Assembly: GCA_041691815.1 (NCBI GenBank)
Contig: JBEPTZ010000045.1
Location: 1-32,888, forward strand
DNA length: 32,888 nucleotides
Direction: 5' to 3'
Source of the DNA: 70-18 sp041691815
GTDB taxonomy: Bacteria > Pseudomonadota > Alphaproteobacteria > Acetobacterales > Acetobacteraceae
Shown here: in pieces, positions 1 to 8,946 of the stretch
Layout of the letters: each line of letters starts with the position of its first letter
How positions within the stretch are numbered: the first letter of the stretch is position 1
Notes under the pieces: model-generated
What the model saw: only the letters and a program-made list of their open reading frames with translations
Databases searched by the model: none
What the model was told of the DNA's origin: nothing
Program-made: the position numbers and the translations under genes

Positions 1-156
1 CGCCGGGCAACCAAAAACATAGACGTCAAGGAAACTCCAAATGCGATTCCCCTGACGCCCAGTTGATTGAACTGGTACCCCGGCGCAGCCTGATGGCAAC
101 ATCAGCCGCTGGGTCAGCCGGCGAACGCGCTGACACGAGCTTGCGTCGTCACAATC
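1..156. other. non-coding left edge
   Basis: No supported gene lies here; this is the region downstream of the leftward DUF1028 gene. The only visible structure is a short hairpin, CTGATG-gcaa-CATCAG (90-105). It has no T-run on either side, so it is not called a terminator. Confidence 0.5.
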
Positions 157-849
157 TCAGCCTGCGGTTGCCTGCAATGCGGCCTCGCGCCAGCGGTCCT
201 CGCGCGTGACATCCGGATCGTACGCTCGCTGCTGGTAGTATGGGATGAGCGGCCGGAACCAGTCGTAGATGCGCCGCAGTTCGGCAATCGGCTGCGACTG
301 GAAATCCACCCTGAGATCGACGATCGCGAAGGGTTCGTGGCTGAACACCAGGATGCAGGCGGAGAACTGCCCCTCTGCCTGGCCGCCGGCTGCTCCTCCG
401 GCCTCGATCGCACGCAGCAGGCGGTCGGAAAGCGTGTCGTCGGCAGCGGCTGTCATCGCTTCGGCCATCGCGTCGACCACGACCGCCGAGACCACCGCAT
501 TGCCCATCGCCAGGAACTGCTGACCCAGCACATGGCCCGAGAAGCCTCCGGAGCCAGGCGCGCTCCAAGCGGCGGCGCGGCCATAGGCGTCGACCACGCC
601 GATCTGGCGGCGGTCGCTGCGCGGGTCGTTGGCACGCAATTGCTCGATCACCTGCGGCGCCGCAAGGCCGGTGGCGATCAGGCGGCCACAGAGTTGGGTC
701 AGTCGCGGGTCGGAGATCAGCTGGACCGAGCCGGCGCCGTATCCGGGCACCACCACCGGGCAGCGATTGCCGACCGCCGGCGCGCGGGTGGCCATCGCCA
801 CGCCGAGCTGGCCGGTGGTGGGGCAGCGGGCAACCACGGTGAAGGTCAT
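157..849 (-). CDS. DUF1028 family Ntn-hydrolase-like protein
   Basis: This 230-residue protein has the DUF1028 N-terminus MTFTVVARCPTTGQLGVAM followed by a Gly/Ala-rich core with APAVGN. The family adopts the N-terminal-nucleophile hydrolase fold, and no reaction is firmly assigned to it. After Met removal, Thr2 would be the exposed residue and is a plausible nucleophile; that is inference. No signal peptide is visible, so it is probably cytoplasmic. Its ATG overlaps the stop of the upstream ATPase gene by four bases (ATGA), making it the last gene of the leftward operon oxidase-ATPase-ATPase-DUF1028. That context suggests it cleaves an amide or small cyclic or peptide bond in whatever the transporter imports. 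Family assignment is good; function is open. Confidence 0.85.
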   Translation of the reverse strand: MTFTVVARCPTTGQLGVAMATRAPAVGNRCPVVVPGYGAGSVQLISDPRLTQLCGRLIATGLAAPQVIEQLRANDPRSDRRQIGVVDAYGRAAAWSAPGSGGFSGHVLGQQFLAMGNAVVSAVVVDAMAEAMTAAADDTLSDRLLRAIEAGGAAGGQAEGQFSACILVFSHEPFAIVDLRVDFQSQPIAELRRIYDWFRPLIPYYQQRAYDPDVTREDRWREAALQATAG

Positions 850-1850
850 TGGTGCGCTCCCTGCGCCGATGGGCCGAGGGTGAGGTCGTCGCGGATGCAG
901 GCGGCGAAGTGGCCGGGCTGCTTCTCGCGGAACTCCGGGCGGGCCTCGGCGCAGGCCGGCAGCGCGTAGCGGCAGCGGGTGCGGAAGGCGCAGCCGGAGG
1001 GCGGCGCGATCGGGCTCGGGATGTCGCCGGTGAGCAGCGCGCGCCGGCCGCGACGGCGCGGGTCCGGCACCGGAGCGGCGGCGAACAGCGCCTCGGTATA
1101 GGGGTGCAGCGGATGGGACAGCACCTCGCGGGTCGGGCCGAGCTCGACGATGCGGCCGAGATACATCACCGCGATCCGGTCGGAGATATGCCCGACCACG
1201 GCGAGGTCGTGGGCGATGAAGAGGATCGCCAGGCTGAGCCGGGACTGAAGCTCGAGCAGCAGGTTGATCACCTGCGCCTGGATCGACACGTCCAGCGCCG
1301 AAACCGGTTCGTCGGCGACCAGGAAATCCGGCCGCAGGATCAGCGCCCGCGCGATGCCGATGCGTTGGCGCTGGCCGCCGGAGAATTCATGCGGGTAGCG
1401 TTCGGCGGCGCCGGGTGGCAGGCCGACCAGTTCCAGCGCCTCGCCCACCGCCACCGCGTGCTCGGCGCGGCTGACCTGGCGATGCACGGTGAGCGGCGCG
1501 CCGACGATGCCGCGCACCGTCATGCGCGGATTGAGCGAGGCGAACGGGTCCTGAAACACCAGTTGCATCCGCGGGCGGATCGGGCGCAGGGCGCGGCGGG
1601 AAAGATTGGTGATGTCCACACCGTCGAACAGGATGCGCCCGGCATTTGGCACCAGCAGGCGCAGCACCGCGCGGCCCAGCGTGGTCTTGCCGCTGCCAGA
1701 TTCGCCGACCACGCCGACCACCTCGCCACGGCCGACAGTGAGCGAGACGCCGTCCAGCGCGCGCAATCTGGCCCGGCTGGCGAACAGTCCGCTGCCGCGC
1801 ACCGGGAACCATTTCTCCAACCCGTCGACCACCACCAGCGGCGCGTTCAT
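846..1850 (-). CDS. oligopeptide/dipeptide ABC transporter ATP-binding protein (DppF/OppF type)
   Basis: This 334-residue cytoplasmic ATPase powers uptake with the permeases encoded at 6031-7871. Visible motifs are Walker A GESGSGKTT, the Q-loop FQDPFASLNPR, signature FSGGQRQR, Walker B FLVADEP and the H-loop region IAHDLAVV. The C-terminal oligopeptide/dipeptide extension follows, with its Cys-containing GCAFRTRCRYALPAC stretch. A longer frame exists upstream, but the ATG at 1850 overlaps the stop of the preceding ATPase as ATGA and begins directly before the conserved domain, so it is chosen. It belongs to the leftward operon of island A. The partner ATPase is a separate gene here, whereas island B has both ATPases fused. 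Confidence 0.95.
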   Translation of the reverse strand: MNAPLVVVDGLEKWFPVRGSGLFASRARLRALDGVSLTVGRGEVVGVVGESGSGKTTLGRAVLRLLVPNAGRILFDGVDITNLSRRALRPIRPRMQLVFQDPFASLNPRMTVRGIVGAPLTVHRQVSRAEHAVAVGEALELVGLPPGAAERYPHEFSGGQRQRIGIARALILRPDFLVADEPVSALDVSIQAQVINLLLELQSRLSLAILFIAHDLAVVGHISDRIAVMYLGRIVELGPTREVLSHPLHPYTEALFAAAPVPDPRRRGRRALLTGDIPSPIAPPSGCAFRTRCRYALPACAEARPEFREKQPGHFAACIRDDLTLGPSAQGAHQ

Positions 1851-2893
1851 GGCACTGTCTCGGGCTGGTGGATCTCGCGCCAGCGCACGCAGCGCACCAG
1901 GTGCCCGCCGTCGGCCGCCTCCACCGCCGGCACCGCGGTGTCGCACCGCCCAGCGACGGCGTGGGCGCAGCGCGGATGGAAGGCGCAGCCCGCCGGCAGG
2001 CGCTGCGGGTCCGGCACGTTGCCGGGGATCGCGTGCAGCCCCTGGCGGGTTGGGGCGGTGGGGTCGAGCACCGGCACCGAGGCCAGCAGGCCCGTGGTGT
2101 AGGGGTTGAGCGGATAATCGAACAGCTGCAACACCGACGCCTGTTCCATCACCCGGCCGGCATAGAGCACCAGCACACGGTCGGCGATTTCGGCGACAAC
2201 GCCAAGATTATGGGTGATGAAGATCACCGCCATGCCGCTCTGGCGTTGCAGATCGGCCAGCAGTTCGAGAATCTGCGCCTGGATGGTGACGTCCAGCGCC
2301 GTGGTCGGTTCGTCGGCGATCAGCACGTCGGGGTCGCAGGACAGCGCGATGGCGATCATCACCCGCTGGCGCATGCCGCCGGAAAGCTGGTGCGGATAGC
2401 TGGCAAGTCGGCGGCGCGGCTCGGGAATGCCGACCCGTTCCAGCAGGTCGACCGCCGCCTCCAGCGCCACGGCGCGGCTGATCCGGCGATGGTAGACCAG
2501 CGCCTCGGCGATTTGCGCGCCGATCGGATGCACCGGGTTGAGGCTGGTCATCGGCTCCTGGAACACCATCGCGATGCGATTGCCGCGCACCTGGCGCATC
2601 TGCTCCGGCGCCAGCCCCAACAGGTCGACTCCGCCGCCGCCGCCATCATGCGAATTGGACGGCCGCAGCAACACCCGGCCGCTGACCTCGCAGCCCGGCG
2701 GCGGTGGCAGCAGACGCATCAGCGCCAGGCTGGTCACGCTCTTGCCGCTGCCGGATTCGCCGACGATGGCCAGCGTCTCGCCGCGCCGCAGTTCGAACGA
2801 CAGCCGATCCACCGCGGTCAGCATCCCGGCTTCCGCGCGGAAGCGAACACTCAGCTCCTCGACCTGCAACAGGGCCGGGTCAGAGTCCGGCAT
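1847..2893 (-). CDS. oligopeptide/dipeptide ABC transporter ATP-binding protein (DppD/OppD type)
   Basis: This 348-residue ATPase is the partner of the downstream DppF-like subunit. It shows Walker A GESGSGKSV, Q-loop FQEPMTSLNPV, signature LSGGMRQR, Walker B LIADEPTTALD and the switch region ITHNLGVVAE, then the oligopeptide-type C-terminal domain (AGCAFHPRCAHAVAGRC). A short low-complexity insert with five consecutive Gly (SHDGGGGGVD, about residue 85) lies between Walker A and the Q-loop; it is unusual but probably a surface loop. The ATG at 2893 overlaps the end of the oxidase gene by 14 bases, indicating translational coupling in the operon. Confidence 0.95.
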   Translation of the reverse strand: MPDSDPALLQVEELSVRFRAEAGMLTAVDRLSFELRRGETLAIVGESGSGKSVTSLALMRLLPPPPGCEVSGRVLLRPSNSHDGGGGGVDLLGLAPEQMRQVRGNRIAMVFQEPMTSLNPVHPIGAQIAEALVYHRRISRAVALEAAVDLLERVGIPEPRRRLASYPHQLSGGMRQRVMIAIALSCDPDVLIADEPTTALDVTIQAQILELLADLQRQSGMAVIFITHNLGVVAEIADRVLVLYAGRVMEQASVLQLFDYPLNPYTTGLLASVPVLDPTAPTRQGLHAIPGNVPDPQRLPAGCAFHPRCAHAVAGRCDTAVPAVEAADGGHLVRCVRWREIHQPETVP

Positions 2894-4208
2894 TGGGGCG
2901 CAGGCGGCTGCCGTCGATCATGCGGCCATAGCGGAACGGCGTGGGGTCGACGATCGGCGTGGCGCCGGTGAGCAGATCGGCGGCGAGGTGGCCGGCGCCG
3001 GGGCCGATGCCGAAGCCGTGGCCGGAAAACCCGGTGGCGATGAACAAGCCGGGCAGGCTGGGTACCGCATCGATCACCGGCACCGCGTCGGGGCTCGCCT
3101 CTATCATGCCGCCCCAGGAGTGCTCGATCCTTGCCGACGCCGCCTCGGGGAAGGTGGCCTTGAAGCGGGCGAGGCCGTCATCCAGCAGCGCCTGGTCGGG
3201 CATCGGGTCGAGCACCCGCACCGCCTCGAACGGGCTGGCGCGGTCGAGCGCCCAGCGGCTGGAGGCGAGCAGGCTGGCGATGAAACCCGGCGCGATCCGC
3301 AGCTTCAGCTTCTCGCGGCGTTCGAGAAAGGTTGGCCAGAAGTCGGCAAGGTAGCGGAATGCATCCGGGGTGATCGGGAAGGTGCCGGTGCTGCTCATGG
3401 CGACGATATAGCCGCCGTCCTGGGTGCGCCGGCAGGAGAAGCCGGGGGTGGCGAGGTTGGGGCCGGCGACTTCCGGCAGCGCCGTGGTTTGCAGCACCGA
3501 GGCGCGCACCGCGAGTTGCGGCAGGCGGATGCCGTGGCGGCGGCAGAACATCGTCGTCCAGGCGCCGCCGGCGCACAGCACCGTGCGGGTGCGGATGGTG
3601 CCCTTCTCGGTGACCACCATGGCGACCGCCCCGCCCTCGGTTTCGATGCCGCGTGCGGCACAGCCCTGGTGAATCGTGGCGCCGTGGCGGCGGGCGGCGG
3701 CGGCGATCGCCGGCACCGCCTTGCTCGGCTCGGCGCGGCCGTCGCTGGGGGTATGCATGCCGCCGCGCCACGTCTGGCTGGTGCCCGGCAGCAGCGCCGC
3801 CACCTCGGCACTGTTCAGCATGTGGCTGTGTATCTGGTGGGTGCCGGCGTGTCCGGCCCAGCCTTCCCACTCGGCGAGCTTGGCCTCGTCGTCGCTGACG
3901 AACAGCACGCCGGACCGCGCCCAGCCGACATCGGCGCCGATCTCCGCGGCCATGTTGGCCCACATCTCGACACTGTGGCGGACCAGCGGAATCTCGCCGC
4001 GGTCGCGCCCGGCCTGGCGGCACCAGCCCCAGTTGCGGCTGGATTGTTCGCCGCCGACCTGCCCCTTTTCCAGCAGCGCCACCGAGACGCCGCGCCGGGC
4101 CAGCCAGTAGGCGGTGCTGGTGCCGGCGATACCGCCACCGATCACCACCACGTCGGCGGCGGCGGGCAGCACGTCGTCGCTGGGAATGGTGTCAAGCGGC
4201 TGGCGCAT
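2880..4208 (-). CDS. FAD-dependent amine/amino-acid oxidoreductase, DAO family (island A)
   Basis: This 442-residue flavoprotein of the DAO superfamily (D-amino-acid, sarcosine and glycine oxidase relatives) would oxidise an amine or amino-acid substrate to an imine using FAD. The dinucleotide-binding motif VVIGGGIAGT is at residues 21-30, and a C-terminal FAD-contact region carries ATGFSGHGFGIGPGAG. A conserved QSSRNWGWCRQ stretch (Cys63) follows the Rossmann motif. Two start codons are possible. The ATG at 4208 is preferred because GAGG (4218-4221) sits nine bases upstream, whereas the ATG at 4217 abuts it, and because this start gives the same length and register as the paralogue at 16994-18322. 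It is the first gene of the leftward operon. The substrate is unknown. Confidence 0.9.
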   Translation of the reverse strand: MRQPLDTIPSDDVLPAAADVVVIGGGIAGTSTAYWLARRGVSVALLEKGQVGGEQSSRNWGWCRQAGRDRGEIPLVRHSVEMWANMAAEIGADVGWARSGVLFVSDDEAKLAEWEGWAGHAGTHQIHSHMLNSAEVAALLPGTSQTWRGGMHTPSDGRAEPSKAVPAIAAAARRHGATIHQGCAARGIETEGGAVAMVVTEKGTIRTRTVLCAGGAWTTMFCRRHGIRLPQLAVRASVLQTTALPEVAGPNLATPGFSCRRTQDGGYIVAMSSTGTFPITPDAFRYLADFWPTFLERREKLKLRIAPGFIASLLASSRWALDRASPFEAVRVLDPMPDQALLDDGLARFKATFPEAASARIEHSWGGMIEASPDAVPVIDAVPSLPGLFIATGFSGHGFGIGPGAGHLAADLLTGATPIVDPTPFRYGRMIDGSRLRPNAGL

Positions 4209-4377
4209 CGGCGGCATCCTCGTGGCAACAAGGCAAACACTGCACCAACATCAACATCGCTGTAAACCCAGGATAGTTGCGGTGGAGCGGCAAATAATGA
4301 CGGCCCGCAGTGTGTATTCGTTGACCGCGCGTTAAATGTGACTGTAGGGTTGGATGAACAAGGAACCGGAGGCTCCA
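4209..4377. promoter_or_regulatory. divergent promoter region of island A
   Basis: This AT-richer gap separates the leftward oxidase operon from the rightward binding-protein operon and must contain both promoters. TTGACC at 4321-4326 is a possible rightward -35 box, but the match 16 bases on (TGTAGG, 4343-4348) is a poor -10. A clear GGAGG at 4368-4372 lies five bases before the ATG at 4378. No convincing palindromic operator was found, and no regulator gene of island A is adjacent. Confidence 0.4.
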
Positions 4378-6024
4378 ATGGCACTTCCCGTGTTGCCCTC
4401 GCTCGATCGCCGCACGCTGCTCGGTGTCACCGGTGCGGCCCTGCTGGGAACGGGGGTGCGGGCGCAGGGCGCCAGCAAGCCGCCGGCGGCGCCGAAAGGC
4501 CAGGTGATCGTCGGCCTGTCGCAGGAGCCGACACGTTTCAATCCGCTGATGCCGGCGATCGAGGTCGATCAGGGGGTATGGTGGAACCTGTTCAGCCCGC
4601 TCTGGGGCGTGTTGCCCGATGGCAGCTTCAACCCGATGCTGGCCAAGGAGGTGCCGAGCCTCGAGAATGGCGGCATCTCGGCCGATGGACTGACCTGGCG
4701 GGTGAAGTTGCGTGACGACGTCAAGTGGCATGACGGCACGCCGTTCACCGCCGAGGACGTGAAGTTCACCATCGACCTGATCAACAACCCGAAATTCCGC
4801 GCCGGCAGCCGCGCCGGGCACGACCAGGTGCGCGATCTCACCGTGGTGGGGCCGCACGAGATCACCTGGAAGATGGCCGAGGCGAATGCGGTGTATATCT
4901 CGCGCCTCGCCTGGACCTTTCTGGTGCCCAGGCACATTCTCGGCGCGGTGGCCGACCCGAACGACGCACCGTTCAACAACGCGCCGGTCGGCACCGGACC
5001 GTTTGTGTGGGGCGAGCGGGTGGCCGGCGACCATCTGCTGTTGCGCGCCAATCCGCATTATTTCGGCAGCGGGCCGTATCTGGAGCGGCTGGTGTTCAAA
5101 TACATCCCCGACATGACGGTGATGTATACCCAGTTCCGTACCGGCGAGATCGACTACACCTCGATCCAGGGCATCTCGCCGGATCACTATGCCGAGGCGA
5201 AGAAGCTGGCGAACCGGGTGATTTCGGTGAATCCGTCAGCCTCGATCGAAAGCATCACGCCGAATCTGGAGAAGCCGCAGCTGGCGGATCGGGCGGTGCG
5301 CGAGGCGCTGTACTACGGCATGAACAAGAAGGCGATCATCGACGCGATCTATTACGGCCTGCCGACGCCGACCGAATCCTTCCTGCCGGCGCAAAGCTGG
5401 GCCTATGACAGCACGCTGCCGAAGCAGCAGCATGACCCGGCCCGCGCGAACAAGATCCTCGATGCCGCCGGATGGGCGCGCGGCAGCGACGGCATCCGCG
5501 CCAAGGGCGGCGTGCGGCTGGCGTTCAGCGACTCCACCACTGCTGGCAACTATGCCCGCGAGCAGGCGCAGCAATTGCTGATCCAGGACTGGAAGGCGAT
5601 CGGCGCCGCGCTGACGATCCGCAACATGCCGGCGGCAGTGATCTGGGGCGACTATTACCGGCTCTCCCAGTTTGATTCGGTGATGATCGGGGTGACCTTC
5701 GGCATCGGATCCGACCCGGATGTGACCGACCGCTTCGCGTCCTGGGCGATTCCGGCCAAGGGCGGCTCCGGGCGCAACCCGTCGCAATACGCCAATGCGA
5801 AGGTGGACAAGCTGCTGCGCCAGGGCGTCGCCGAATTCGACCCGACCAGGCGGAAGGCGATCTACGCCGGGATCCAGCAGCAGGTGCGCGAGGATCTGGC
5901 GATCCTGCCGATGTTCCAGTACGCCACCATCGAGGGCACCAAAAAAGGGCTGGTGGGCTATACGCCGAACATCAACGCGCTCTCCAACTGCTGGAATTGC
6001 GGCAGCTGGTACTGGGCCAGCTGA
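4378..6024 (+). CDS. ABC transporter substrate-binding protein, family 5 (peptide/opine type)
   Basis: This 548-residue periplasmic binding protein delivers its ligand to the permeases encoded just downstream. The N-terminus LDRRTLLGVTGAALLG is a twin-arginine type signal followed by a hydrophobic core and an AQG cleavage region, so Tat export is likely. The mature part is typical of SBP_bac_5: GLSQEPTRFNPL at the start, WHDGTPFTAEDVKF, and NAPVGTGPFVWGE in the middle. The ATG at 4378 is preferred over the ATG at 4354 because GGAGG is correctly placed before it. The family binds di- and oligopeptides, nickel, opines and other compounds, so the ligand cannot be read from sequence. Confidence 0.93.
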   Translation: MALPVLPSLDRRTLLGVTGAALLGTGVRAQGASKPPAAPKGQVIVGLSQEPTRFNPLMPAIEVDQGVWWNLFSPLWGVLPDGSFNPMLAKEVPSLENGGISADGLTWRVKLRDDVKWHDGTPFTAEDVKFTIDLINNPKFRAGSRAGHDQVRDLTVVGPHEITWKMAEANAVYISRLAWTFLVPRHILGAVADPNDAPFNNAPVGTGPFVWGERVAGDHLLLRANPHYFGSGPYLERLVFKYIPDMTVMYTQFRTGEIDYTSIQGISPDHYAEAKKLANRVISVNPSASIESITPNLEKPQLADRAVREALYYGMNKKAIIDAIYYGLPTPTESFLPAQSWAYDSTLPKQQHDPARANKILDAAGWARGSDGIRAKGGVRLAFSDSTTAGNYAREQAQQLLIQDWKAIGAALTIRNMPAAVIWGDYYRLSQFDSVMIGVTFGIGSDPDVTDRFASWAIPAKGGSGRNPSQYANAKVDKLLRQGVAEFDPTRRKAIYAGIQQQVREDLAILPMFQYATIEGTKKGLVGYTPNINALSNCWNCGSWYWAS

Positions 6025-6030
6025 GCAGGC

Positions 6031-6981
6031 GTGGCGCGATACCTGATCCGTCGGCTGGGCCAGAGCCTGCTGCTGCTGTGGCTCGTCTCGATGATCGGCT
6101 TCGCGATCCTGTATCTGGCGCCGGGCGGGCCGCTATCGCAATTCGCGCTGACGCCCGGCATGTCGGAGGCCGACTTGCAGCGGCTGGCGCACCAGATGGG
6201 GTTGGACCGACCGCTGCCGGTGCAATACGCCGAATGGGCGTGGCGGCTGATCACCGGCAACTGGGGCCGCTCCTACCGCGACAACCAGCCGGTGCTGTGG
6301 GTGATCGCCTCGCATCTGGGCGCAACCTTCGAACTTATGGCGTCGAGTACGCTGATCGCAGTCCTGTTCGGCTCCTGGGTGGGAATACTGGGAGCCTTGC
6401 GGCGGCACTCGCTGTTCGATGCGCTGTCCACCGTCGGTGCCATGGTGGCGCTGTCGATCCCGACGTTCTGGTTCGGGCTGGTGATGATCTACATCTTTTC
6501 GGTGGAACTCGGCTGGCTGCCGGCGGGCAGCCGGTTCACGCTCGGTGACGGCTCGCTGCTCGACTATCTGCATCACCTGATCGCGCCGTCGCTGGTGCTG
6601 GCGCTGGTCACCATCGCGATCTGGAGCCGCTACATGCGCGCCGCCATGCTGGAAGTGATCAACCAGGATTTCGTGCGCACCGCGCGCGCCAAGGGGCTGC
6701 CGGAACGGGTGATCCTGATCCGGCACACCGTGCGCAACGCGTTGCTGCCGATGATCACCATCGCTGGGCTGCAACTGCCGACGCTGCTGAGCGGCGCGCT
6801 GGTGACCGAAACGGTGTTCACCTGGCCGGGCATGGGGCGGTTGTTTCTCGACTCGATTTCGTATCGCGACTACCCCACGGTGATGGGCATCCTGATGTGT
6901 TCGGCGCTGCTGGTGCTGATCGGCAATCTGCTGGCTGATCTGTGTTACGCCGTTGCCGACCCGCGGATTCGGCTGGATTGA
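6031..6981 (+). CDS. ABC transporter permease, DppB/OppB type
   Basis: This 316-residue inner-membrane permease starts at a GTG six bases after the binding-protein stop. It has the N-terminal helix of DppB-type subunits (ARYLIRRLGQSLLLLWLVSM), a periplasmic segment with LGLDRPLPVQY-like spacing (here MGLDRPLPVQYAEW), and about six membrane spans. The cytoplasmic coupling (EAA) loop is around RTARAKGLPERVILIRHTVR, and the C-terminus ends at DPRIRLD, as usual in this family. It pairs with the next gene to form the transmembrane pore of the island A importer. Confidence 0.95.
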   Translation: MARYLIRRLGQSLLLLWLVSMIGFAILYLAPGGPLSQFALTPGMSEADLQRLAHQMGLDRPLPVQYAEWAWRLITGNWGRSYRDNQPVLWVIASHLGATFELMASSTLIAVLFGSWVGILGALRRHSLFDALSTVGAMVALSIPTFWFGLVMIYIFSVELGWLPAGSRFTLGDGSLLDYLHHLIAPSLVLALVTIAIWSRYMRAAMLEVINQDFVRTARAKGLPERVILIRHTVRNALLPMITIAGLQLPTLLSGALVTETVFTWPGMGRLFLDSISYRDYPTVMGILMCSALLVLIGNLLADLCYAVADPRIRLD

Positions 6982-6986
6982 CGCAG

Positions 6987-7871
6987 ATGGGGACCGCCGC
7001 AACCCTCCCCGCCGAGATCGAGGCGCCGCCGGCCGGCAGCCGGGCGCTCAGGCGCTTCATGCATCACCGGCTGGCGCTTGGCGGCCTCGCGATGCTGGTG
7101 CTGCTGACCTTGAATTCGGCGCTCGGGCCGTGGCTGCTGCCGTTCGACGATCTGTACATCGACATCGTGCACCGCTTCGCGCCGCCGTTCGAGAGCGTGC
7201 ATCTGCTCGGCACCGACCAGCTGGGGCGCGACATGCTGGCGCGGCTGATGATGGCCGGGCGGGTGTCGCTGACGGTGGGCTTCGCGGCGATGCTGCTCTC
7301 CACCGCGCTTGGCACCGTGGTCGGCGCGGTGGCCGGCTATTACGGCCGGCTGACCGGCACGGTGCTGATGCGCGTGGTAGATGCGATGCTGTGTTTTCCC
7401 GCGATCTTCCTGCTGCTGACGCTTGCTGCCCTGGTGGAACCGGGGTTGTGGACCATCACCCTGATCATCGCGCTGACCTCCTGGATGGAGGTGGCGCGGA
7501 TCGTCGAGGGCCAGATCCGGGCGCTGCGCGAGCGCGATTTCGCGGTCTCGGCCGAGGTCATGGGCGCGTCGGATCGCTGGATCATCTTCCGCGAATTGCT
7601 GCCCAACGCGGTCGCGGCGATCGTGGTGGCGGCGACGCTGATCGTCGCCCGGGCGATCCTGCTGGAGAGCTATATCAGCTTCCTCGGCTACGGCATCCAG
7701 CCGCCGACGCCAAGCTGGGGCAACATGCTCACCAACGCCCAGCAGTATTTCGATACCGCGCCCTGGCTCGCCATCTTCCCCGGCGTGATGATTACGCTCG
7801 CGGTCACCAGCTTCAATTTCCTCGGCGACGGCCTGCGCGACGCGCTCGACCCGCGGATGGAGTTGCCCTGA
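6987..7871 (+). CDS. ABC transporter permease, DppC/OppC type
   Basis: This 294-residue inner-membrane permease has the DppC-type N-terminal cytoplasmic segment, a first membrane helix (LALGGLAMLVLLTL), then the conserved HLLGTDQLGRDMLARLM motif. The binding-protein-dependent transport domain follows, and the C-terminus is GDGLRDALDPRME. The ATG at 6987, five bases after the upstream stop, is chosen; a longer frame would overlap the previous gene by about 40 bases. It ends the rightward operon of island A. The LysR gene converges from the other side after only 21 bases, with no visible terminator between them. Confidence 0.95.
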   Translation: MGTAATLPAEIEAPPAGSRALRRFMHHRLALGGLAMLVLLTLNSALGPWLLPFDDLYIDIVHRFAPPFESVHLLGTDQLGRDMLARLMMAGRVSLTVGFAAMLLSTALGTVVGAVAGYYGRLTGTVLMRVVDAMLCFPAIFLLLTLAALVEPGLWTITLIIALTSWMEVARIVEGQIRALRERDFAVSAEVMGASDRWIIFRELLPNAVAAIVVAATLIVARAILLESYISFLGYGIQPPTPSWGNMLTNAQQYFDTAPWLAIFPGVMITLAVTSFNFLGDGLRDALDPRMELP

Positions 7872-7892
7872 CCGAGCCGGCGATGCCGCGCC

Positions 7893-8828
7893 TCAGCCCG
7901 GCTCCAGCAACGGCGCCACCAGCGCCATGTCGTGCTGCATCTGGGCGATCATCCAGTCGCGGATTGCCGCCACCACCTCGCGCAGCGGCCGCCCCCGCGC
8001 CGCCGCCAACTGGTAGTGCCGCCCGGTCCGCAGTCGCCGCCCGCCCAGCGGCACCAGCGTGCCCGCGTGCAGCGCGCGGGAGACCACGGTGATCCAGCCC
8101 AGCGCGCCGCCCTCGCCGTTCATCGCCGCCTGCACCACCACCCCGTAATCGGAAAACGCGATCCACGCCGGCTTCAGCGCCCGCAGTTCGCTGATGCCGC
8201 TCCACAACGCGTCGCGATCCTGCCCGAGATCGGAAAAATGCAGCAGCGTATGGCGGCAACCAGGTGCGGGCTGCTCCAGCGTGCCGTGCCGCGCCAGATA
8301 GCCGGGGCTGCACACCGGCACCACCAGTTCCGGCGCGAACGGCCAGCCCTGCACATCCGGCTCATGCTCGCCGGCCATCCGCATCGCCAGGTCGACATTG
8401 CCCGGCGGCCCGCGCAGCGAGCCCGAGAGCAACTGGAACCGCAGATCCACCTGCGGAAACGCCGCATGGAACGCTCCGAGGCGGGGGATGAACCAGTGGG
8501 TGACGAAGGCGGTCGACAGCGACAGCTCCACCACCTGCTGGCGCGTGCGGCTGGCGACGATCTCCTGCACCGCCGCGGCAACCTTCTGAAACCCCTCGCT
8601 GACCGCCCGATACAGCACGTCGCCCTCGGCGGTCAGCTCCATCCCGGCCGGGCTGCGCACGAACAGGGGAATACCCAGATGCGCCTCCAACTGGGCGATA
8701 TTCCGGCTCACCGAGGGCTGCGTCAGATTGAATTCCCGTGCTGCCCCGCTGCAACTTCCGGTGCGCGCCGCCGCCTCGAACACCAGCAGTCCGCGTGCCG
8801 AGGGAACCAGCCTGCCGAGTGAGGTCAT
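7893..8828 (-). CDS. LysR-family transcriptional regulator (GcvA-like)
   Basis: This 311-residue regulator has an N-terminal winged helix-turn-helix (FEAAARTGSCSGAAREFNLTQPSVSRNIAQLE, residues 17-48) and a C-terminal periplasmic-binding-like effector domain. The start LVPSARGLLVFEAAARTGS resembles the GcvA branch. The ATG at 8828 is the only start available, since an in-frame TGA lies 31 bases upstream with no other start codon between. It is divergent from the island B operon beginning at 8947, the classic LysR arrangement, so it very likely controls that operon. A palindrome with the LysR T-N11-A pattern overlaps its own start codon, suggesting autoregulation. The effector is unknown, presumably the imported compound or a product of it. 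Confidence 0.93.
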   Translation of the reverse strand: MTSLGRLVPSARGLLVFEAAARTGSCSGAAREFNLTQPSVSRNIAQLEAHLGIPLFVRSPAGMELTAEGDVLYRAVSEGFQKVAAAVQEIVASRTRQQVVELSLSTAFVTHWFIPRLGAFHAAFPQVDLRFQLLSGSLRGPPGNVDLAMRMAGEHEPDVQGWPFAPELVVPVCSPGYLARHGTLEQPAPGCRHTLLHFSDLGQDRDALWSGISELRALKPAWIAFSDYGVVVQAAMNGEGGALGWITVVSRALHAGTLVPLGGRRLRTGRHYQLAAARGRPLREVVAAIRDWMIAQMQHDMALVAPLLEPG

Positions 8829-8842
8829 ACGCTGACCGTATG
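8826..8842. promoter_or_regulatory. LysR-type binding site, CATAC-N7-GTATG
   Basis: A perfect interrupted palindrome CATAC-gctgacc-GTATG contains the T-N11-A core and the exact ATAC-N7-GTAT form known from BenM/CatM-type LysR sites. It overlaps the LysR start codon (8826-8828) and lies 105 bases before the island B binding-protein ATG. A -35-like TTGTCA at 8856-8861 would place the palindrome centre near -57, a usual LysR recognition position. The promoter placement is inference; the palindrome is seen directly. Confidence 0.65.
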
Positions 8843-8946
8843 CCCACCGTCCGTTTTGTCAAGATGACCCATGCAAAAAGACCTGCCAGACATGCGTGCA
8901 CCCATTGCCTCACCCCATCCGGCCCTGGCCGCGAAAGGCACCGACC

